A DNA stretch of 11,580 nucleotides from CALARM01 sp040217695 (lineage in GTDB: Bacteria; Vulcanimicrobiota; SpSt-956; JAKJGF01), in NCBI GenBank assembly GCA_040217695.1, contig JBEHWO010000212.1, positions 1-11,580 on the forward strand, written 5' to 3'. How positions within the stretch are numbered: the first letter of the stretch is position 1; the number at the start of each line of letters is the position of its first letter. Positions 6,822 through 11,580 of this stretch are shown here, piece after piece. A model generated the notes under the pieces. It saw only the letters and a program-made list of their open reading frames with translations, made no database searches and was not told the DNA's origin. The position numbers were made by a program, and so were the translations under genes.

Positions 6822-7102
6822 ATTCGAACAAATAATTGATTATATGCCTGCACGGAGCACATGATTATATAAAAAAGGTTATTTTAGAGTAGTTCTAATC
6901 CGAAAAGTCATCAAATACCTTCCGGGGGGGTGAGACTCTTCCGAAAAATCTATAATCCTTGTGCAAAACAACCTGTTATTACCGACTGCTGCGATATTAC
7001 ATTTATTTAATTTACAAATTACTGTTAATACGGTATATCTTTTTCTCCAGAGCCTCCCCCCCCCGAAGGGTGTACAATAAATATTACTTTTCTGATAGGT
7101 TC
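6822..7102. other. Convergent intergenic region
   Basis: Noncoding stretch between two convergent genes. Besides the inverted-repeat element at 6916-7073 it holds a direct repeat GATTATAT (6838-6845 and 6863-6870) and a small TTAGA/TCTAA inverted repeat (6883-6897). No credible ORF, RNA gene or classic GC-rich stem plus U-tract terminator is visible for the operon that ends at 7103. Confidence 0.5.
6916..7073. repeat. Imperfect inverted-repeat element with G7 and C9 runs
   Basis: The left arm at 6916-6939 contains CCTTCCGGGGGGG followed by TGAGACTCT. The right arm at 7049-7073, read on the minus strand, contains CCCTTCGGGGGGGGG followed by AGGCTCT. Weaker pairing continues inward (GAAAAA and TATA blocks against TTTTTC and TATA, near 6943-6954 and 7034-7046). 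The remaining interior is AT-rich and noncoding. It lies between convergent genes and is 158 bp overall, which would suit a small non-autonomous element or a bidirectional RNA hairpin. There is no U-tract that would make it a clear terminator. The homopolymer lengths may be affected by sequencing error. Confidence 0.5.
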
Positions 7103-8899
7103 TTACTCTAAATCTAAAAATTTGAGCAATACATCGGTAAATTTTTCTGATTTCTCTCTATATACAGGAAGTTTTTCACTTTCCGAAGGATTAATATCCA
7201 GAATTTTCATTTTGAAGATACTTATGTCTCCGGTTTCCATAACTTTTTCCACATAATCACTCCGGTTCAGTTGAGGTAACAAGTTTTTCTCTCCCGGTAA
7301 CAGCATTGTTTTATGGAAAACTATGTAATCAACACCCAGTTTTGATAAACTGGAAAAACTATTCCTCTCCGGCAGGGAGTCAATATATTTTTGTATTATT
7401 ACTCTTGAGACAGGATAGTATCCATTGACTCCTCCTGTTATATTTTGTTTGTGCTGTGTTTGCCAGTTCATATATATGATTTCACGGTTATAAACAAAGA
7501 GATTGTTACCGCTTTCTCTAAAATCCAGTCCTATATTACTCGGTAAGTCAAGTATTATACGATTCTTCTGATTTTTAAAAAAATTATAATATTCCGCCGG
7601 AATGTTATGATATTTTTCTACATTACAGGCATAAAACGGGAAAGGTATATTCTCAACAGAGTGAAATAATAATACAACAATAATAAACAATATATATATA
7701 TTGCGATTTTTTATATTTTTCAAAATCTCTTCCAGGCTTATTGCAGCGAGAATTGAGATTGTCAATGTAACTAAAAAATATGCTCTCAGGGGCACACGCA
7801 TAATAGCCATACAGGGAAATAAATTATATAAATAGAAAAAAAGCGGATGAATTGTCAGACCACTTATTCTGATTTCCTGGCCGCCTGACATCAGGAAACC
7901 TGACAGGGCAATGAGTATTAATTCTTTTTCTCCCTTCCAGTGTTTTTTTAAAGATAACAGTGCCAGAATAACTATCAAATAACCGCTGAAAGCATATCTT
8001 CTTATATAAGGCCAGAAAAATTTAGATGGTTTTTTTGCCGAATAGATTAAATTTCCGGGAAGCACTTTAAAAAAATCTTTCAGTTTCAGGCTGCATCTGG
8101 AGATAATTCCCGGAGTTGTATAGGTTTCACTCCAGGGATTAACAATATTTATTTTCATAAGAGAATTCACATAGAAAAAAATAAACGGAAATGTGATGAA
8201 CATATATATAAATATACCTGAGAAAAAGAGTTTTTTGTTTTTCATTACATTGTTGAAATTGAGTATTGAAATTATTACCAGGGCAATAGTCTGGTAAATG
8301 AATACATATAGAGAAAAATATATTTCCAGACCACCGATAATGGCTCCGTATAAAAGATAACCTTTTATGCCGGAGGAAAAAAATCGTTTCAAAAAATATA
8401 AACTCAGAGCACTCAGAAAGTAAAATATTACTATTGAATCATCTATATTGGCGAACATAAAATTGGAACAGGTAAAAGCAAAGCCGGCAAAAAATGCTGC
8501 TGTTCTGGTTTGCAGATATAGGCCCGAAAGAAGATATACTCCGAAAGCCGTTAAAGCAAATAAAAGAGTTATGAAAAAATAATAAGAAAAAATATTATTA
8601 AAGCCCAGCAATCTGAATAATATAAATATTGCCGCACAGCCAGGGGAACCCTCGCCATAGCTCATGGTATCAGATACCGGATAAAGAGATACTCCTGTCA
8701 TTTTTCCGGTAAAAAAACCGCTTATTTTATTTATATAAGTATTTGAAAGAGATATGACAAGCCAGGTATCACAATTACCCGGTATTGATTTTTTCAAAGG
8801 GAACTGGGAAAACAGAAGGAGATAGAATAAAATATAAATGACAAGGACTATTGTATTTATCGTAAATATTTTCTTATTCTTTATAAAATCAATATACAT
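7103..8899 (-). CDS. GT-C/YfhO-like polytopic membrane protein
   Basis: A 598-residue protein with about 11-12 membrane spans over residues 10-415 and a soluble C-terminal domain (about 420-598). The layout matches bacterial GT-C-fold membrane glycosyltransferases and YfhO-like proteins, which use polyprenyl-linked sugars on the outer face of the membrane. Supporting signs are an acidic first outside loop (GNCDTWLVIS, 41-50), a short motif before a late span (IMRVPLRAYF, 366-375), and a C-terminal domain with NRIILDLP (446-453), GGVNGYYPVSR (489-499) and LGVDYIVFHK (521-530), a pattern common in this group. The possible donor-binding acid Asp44 is a guess. The start overlaps the end of the upstream UbiA-type gene by 19 bp with only a weak ribosome site (GTGGA), so translational coupling is likely. 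It is the last gene of the operon. Substrate unknown. Confidence 0.75.
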   Translation of the reverse strand: MYIDFIKNKKIFTINTIVLVIYILFYLLLFSQFPLKKSIPGNCDTWLVISLSNTYINKISGFFTGKMTGVSLYPVSDTMSYGEGSPGCAAIFILFRLLGFNNIFSYYFFITLLFALTAFGVYLLSGLYLQTRTAAFFAGFAFTCSNFMFANIDDSIVIFYFLSALSLYFLKRFFSSGIKGYLLYGAIIGGLEIYFSLYVFIYQTIALVIISILNFNNVMKNKKLFFSGIFIYMFITFPFIFFYVNSLMKINIVNPWSETYTTPGIISRCSLKLKDFFKVLPGNLIYSAKKPSKFFWPYIRRYAFSGYLIVILALLSLKKHWKGEKELILIALSGFLMSGGQEIRISGLTIHPLFFYLYNLFPCMAIMRVPLRAYFLVTLTISILAAISLEEILKNIKNRNIYILFIIVVLLFHSVENIPFPFYACNVEKYHNIPAEYYNFFKNQKNRIILDLPSNIGLDFRESGNNLFVYNREIIYMNWQTQHKQNITGGVNGYYPVSRVIIQKYIDSLPERNSFSSLSKLGVDYIVFHKTMLLPGEKNLLPQLNRSDYVEKVMETGDISIFKMKILDINPSESEKLPVYREKSEKFTDVLLKFLDLE

Positions 8900-9747
8900 T
8901 TTATTAATCCACAGGATAAACCGGCAAGTAAATAATATACTCTATAAAGTGTTCTGTATTTCAGATACATCTTATATTCAGAATACATATTTATTTTAAG
9001 ATATATTTGAGTTATAACCTGCATGATATAAGCCGTAATAAATATAATTAGTTCCACGTATTGTAACACTTTCCACTCATATAATGCAAATAAGTACATT
9101 GCACTTATGAAAAATAGAGAGGAAGATATTTTCAGAATCTTATCTTTTCCGAAAAATACAGCGCCGGTTTTTATACAGGCTTTTTTGTCTGCCTCAAAAT
9201 CAATTATTTCATGGTGCAGGTGGCCTGCAGAAAATAAAAGTGAAAAATACATACTTATCAGTATTGACTGTATTGATATGTTTTGAAACAGCGAATATCC
9301 CATTTGAAAATGGATTATCTGTGCCAGGAAATGCAGTATTGTTCCTGCCAGGGGAACATGTTTCAAGCCGATTTTCGGGAAAGAGTAAGAAAGCCATAGA
9401 AATATACAGATTATACCCATTATAAATAATTTAAAAGAAATAATCAGGTACAGAGCAGAGGAAAGGAACATAAAAATGATACACAGGATCAGAAGATTTC
9501 CCGGACGAATATTTTTCATATAAGAAAGCCTTGTATTATCAATATCATAATAATATCCGCACCAGCTATTTAATGTATAGATAGATAAGAACATTAAGAA
9601 AGTGCTGAAACTGAAAAAACATATTTTCAAAAGAGATTCTATAGAGACTTCAGTAAAGGAGAAAATCGTTCCTATTAAAGGAAAGCCTGACATAAGAAAA
9701 ACTTCACCCAGACGAAGTATTTTTATATATTTTTTTATACTGTTCAT
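8881..9747 (-). CDS. UbiA-superfamily prenyltransferase with altered first Asp motif
   Basis: A 288-residue integral membrane protein of normal UbiA length with about nine spans. UbiA enzymes move a polyprenyl chain from its diphosphate to an acceptor, using Mg2+ held by two Asp-rich motifs. Motif 1 here is NSWCGYYYDID (60-70): the usual N-x(3)-D-x(3)-D has Gly64 at its first Asp but keeps Asp68 and adds Asp70. Motif 2 is intact as HEIIDFEADKK (179-189), followed by the usual Thr/Gly region. YSFPKIGLKHVP (121-132) is typical of the loop after the first helical bundle. The missing Asp may lower activity or alter the substrate. The ATG is one base after the stop of the preceding UbiA fusion gene, with GAGGG 7 nt upstream, and its end overlaps the next gene. 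Prenyl donor and acceptor cannot be read from sequence. Confidence 0.85.
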   Translation of the reverse strand: MNSIKKYIKILRLGEVFLMSGFPLIGTIFSFTEVSIESLLKICFFSFSTFLMFLSIYTLNSWCGYYYDIDNTRLSYMKNIRPGNLLILCIIFMFLSSALYLIISFKLFIMGIICIFLWLSYSFPKIGLKHVPLAGTILHFLAQIIHFQMGYSLFQNISIQSILISMYFSLLFSAGHLHHEIIDFEADKKACIKTGAVFFGKDKILKISSSLFFISAMYLFALYEWKVLQYVELIIFITAYIMQVITQIYLKINMYSEYKMYLKYRTLYRVYYLLAGLSCGLIKCILIL

Positions 9748-9748
9748 T

Positions 9749-11149
9749 TTACACCCTCGATGTAAAAAGTTGATATATAAAGTAAAGCAGTTGTGATATT
9801 ATATTTACTATAACCATTGATACGAGCCATACAAGAGGACCGAATTTTATTGGAAATGAGAAATAACAATCCTTCAAAATATGCTCATAGTAAAGCCAGC
9901 ATTTAAGATAGGTTCCTATCCATTCAATGAGAAAGCCAAGAGAAAACGTTATAATGCATAGTATAATTATAAATGACAGTAGATAAGATAGAAAACCGGC
10001 CTTCAGATAAATAGGTTCAGTCAGCTTATCGGTTAAGTACCTCATCAGTACACCGAAACTTCCATAAGAGATAAGTATAGTTACAGGAATTTTCGTACAG
10101 GGGAATGTCAGTATATATGAATATGGATAAAATAGAACATTCAGGGAACCGAATTCGTTTTTCAGTTCCATAGAAAAACCTATTAAAACTGCTATGACAA
10201 AAATAATATAATAGATAATTTGTTTGCTGTGGATAAGAATAGAAAGTACCTGTAAAAATATTATAAATAATAATATATGTGCTGATAGTGTTGAAATCAA
10301 CATAATGTTATGACATACATTTATGCTATTATAAAGCCACAGGGACAGCAACATTATACACTCTATGATTACAAGATAAATAACGGTCTGATACAGCTTC
10401 TTTAAATTTCTTTTAAATCTGCTATAAAAAACAATTAAACCTGCTGTGCTGATAATAAAAATGAAAAGATAAATTTTCAATATTTCGCTGAAATGAAAGA
10501 AAAAAACCAGCACACAATCCAATATTAATCCAGTTACAGAGAACGTTACAAGATGGTTGCCGAACTTTGCAAAAAGGTTACCAACTTCGTTTTTCACGTC
10601 TCCGTCAATATCTTCAATGTCTTTCAATGGAACTATACTCAGGCAGTATAAAAATAAGACTATAAAAAAATGGAAAAACAGGGAGGGATCGGAACCATTC
10701 ATAAAATATCCCAGTGACATGGGAGTAACAAGACCTGTGCTTATAATAAGAATGGCAGGGAGAGGGTATTTTCTTAAATAAAATATCTTTGCAGAATAAA
10801 GAATCCCCAGGCATGGCAGAAGTAAAAATAAGAAGAGTGTCAGGTAGGAAGTAAAAATAAAAAAAGGATAAACACATGAAAGAACAAGTAAAACAATTGA
10901 ATATGACAGAGCTGCTTCCGGCTTAATTTTACCTGCCGGTACCGGCCTCCATGGCTTGTTTATTCTGTCAATGTCCCTGTCTGCCCAGGAATTAAACGAA
11001 TAAATAAAATTCGTAGAAATTACTGTCAGCAATGCTGCAATGAAAATATCTTTGACTTTCAGGTTATTGGCCAGGACAGAACCGATTATATAAGAAAAAA
11101 AAGATATTAATGCAACATCTGCTCTGAATAATTTAAGATAATAAAACAT
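9749..11149 (-). CDS. UbiA prenyltransferase fused to a CruF/DUF422-like membrane domain
   Basis: A 466-residue protein, far longer than the usual 280-300 of UbiA enzymes. Residues 1-275 are a complete UbiA domain: motif 1 NSWADRDIDRINKPWRPVP (53-71) with both Asp residues, and motif 2 KDIEDIDGD (176-184). The IDRINKPxRPxPxG stretch is typical of COG0382 members such as geranylgeranyl-transferring and carotenoid-elongating enzymes. Residues 280-466 add about five spans with MELKNEFGS (327-335), FYPYSY (340-345), IPVTILISYG (354-363), LIEWIG (407-412) and W418. This pattern weakly recalls the CruF/DUF422 carotenoid hydratases, which neighbour the UbiA lycopene elongase in haloarchaea. That match is by eye and tentative. 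The ATG has GGTGA 6 nt upstream, overlapping the stop of the preceding gene. Likely role: transfer and modification of an isoprenoid chain in the membrane. Confidence 0.85.
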   Translation of the reverse strand: MFYYLKLFRADVALISFFSYIIGSVLANNLKVKDIFIAALLTVISTNFIYSFNSWADRDIDRINKPWRPVPAGKIKPEAALSYSIVLLVLSCVYPFFIFTSYLTLFLFLLLPCLGILYSAKIFYLRKYPLPAILIISTGLVTPMSLGYFMNGSDPSLFFHFFIVLFLYCLSIVPLKDIEDIDGDVKNEVGNLFAKFGNHLVTFSVTGLILDCVLVFFFHFSEILKIYLFIFIISTAGLIVFYSRFKRNLKKLYQTVIYLVIIECIMLLSLWLYNSINVCHNIMLISTLSAHILLFIIFLQVLSILIHSKQIIYYIIFVIAVLIGFSMELKNEFGSLNVLFYPYSYILTFPCTKIPVTILISYGSFGVLMRYLTDKLTEPIYLKAGFLSYLLSFIIILCIITFSLGFLIEWIGTYLKCWLYYEHILKDCYFSFPIKFGPLVWLVSMVIVNIISQLLYFIYQLFTSRV

Positions 11150-11155
11150 ATGAAA

Positions 11156-11580
11156 TCACCGTAGAGGAGTAAATAGCTCCTCCTTATGTAAATAAATAGG
11201 CACCATAACAGCCATCTGAAGAATAAACATAAAAATTAAAATAACCCTGACATAAAGAGAAACTGACTTCCAGTTTCCATAAAGGATCAATCCGAGAATA
11301 AAAAAACCTGTAGCAACAGGGAGACCGGTCATTATTATATCAAAAGGGTATATAAAAAAGCCTTTTAAATAAATAATAAGTACATAATCCAGCCATCCTA
11401 AAAGAGCTACAGAGGCAGAAAAAAGCCATGACTTTTTTGCCTGTGAAAAAGTACCTGAACGCCAGAGTAAAAGGATTACTAAAATACTCATTGTATGAAG
11501 ATAAATTACGGCAAGGAACGGATGATTGGAAAATTGAGAATCAAAGACAAAGATACTTTTTTTGCCGTAACCAACGCCAA
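11156..11580 (-). CDS. Partial membrane protein of unknown function, 5' end beyond window
   Basis: The frame is open from the TGA at 11156-11158 to the right edge, giving 140 visible residues with no stop. An ATG at 11491 exists, but 29 further codons upstream are open and read as plausible protein (for example FDSQFSNHPFLAVIYLH), so the true start is probably outside the window. The visible part has about four spans, a GWLDYVLIIYLKG segment and a short charged tail (KEELFTPLR). I do not recognise the family. It is six bases from the UbiA fusion gene and its stop overlaps that gene's ribosome site, so it is the most upstream visible member of the same operon. Confidence 0.75.
   Translation of the reverse strand, partial: GVGYGKKSIFVFDSQFSNHPFLAVIYLHTMSILVILLLWRSGTFSQAKKSWLFSASVALLGWLDYVLIIYLKGFFIYPFDIIMTGLPVATGFFILGLILYGNWKSVSLYVRVILIFMFILQMAVMVPIYLHKEELFTPLR
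11164..11182 (-). promoter_or_regulatory. Small mRNA hairpin before the UbiA fusion gene
   Basis: In the mRNA, GAGGAG and CUCCUC form a perfect 6-bp stem around a 7-nt loop (CUAUUUA). It spans the last codons of the upstream gene, just before the GGTGA ribosome site of the UbiA fusion gene. The GGAGGAG it hides could otherwise compete as a ribosome site. Its effect on translation is unknown and it may be chance. Confidence 0.3.

Noticed and set aside
11489..11491. ATG at 11491 as the start of the last gene
   Set aside because: The frame stays open for 29 plausible codons to the window edge, so this is more likely an internal methionine.

Overview
This is a strongly AT-rich bacterial window with standard Shine-Dalgarno spacing, TAA/TGA stops and tightly packed minus-strand genes. 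It holds six clear protein-coding genes plus a seventh that runs off the right edge, and five of the seven encode polytopic membrane proteins. A Ser/Thr-kinase-like protein joined to a beta-propeller, together with a set of UbiA-type prenyltransferases, points to a little-studied environmental bacterium. The phylum cannot be fixed from the sequence. No rRNA, tRNA, CRISPR array or recognisable transposase was seen.

Left block (1-4158, minus strand). A 857-residue protein has a disordered charged N-terminus, a Ser/Thr-kinase fold whose DFG motif reads NYG, one membrane span and a seven-repeat YVTN-like propeller. It is followed by a small possible leader ORF and then by a membrane protein of at least 503 residues, cut by the left edge, that is built from two diverged copies of one six-span module.

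Centre (4159-7102). A 515-base divergent region carries a GC-rich heptamer tandem repeat, an inverted repeat enclosing a good sigma-70-type promoter, and a 64-bp hairpin repeat. This precedes a plus-strand gene for an anchored M1/M61-type peptidase-like protein in which HEXXH reads HRLSH. A second copy of the 64-bp hairpin repeat begins at this gene's stop codon, so the gene is bracketed by direct repeats. A further imperfect inverted-repeat element with G and C homopolymer runs lies before the next, convergent gene.

Right block (7103-11580, minus strand). A compact operon, in transcription order: a partial four-span protein of unknown function; a UbiA prenyltransferase with an extra C-terminal membrane domain that weakly resembles the CruF/DUF422 carotenoid hydratase family; a second UbiA-type protein with an altered first Asp motif; and a GT-C/YfhO-like membrane protein. 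Gaps are 6 bp, 1 bp and a 19-bp overlap, so the products probably act together. A route to a modified or glycosylated isoprenoid (carotenoid-like or polyprenyl lipid) is the best inference, but no diagnostic partner gene is visible.

The most notable features are two diverged 'enzymes' transcribed away from each other, each missing a key catalytic residue, and the conserved hairpin repeat that flanks one of them.
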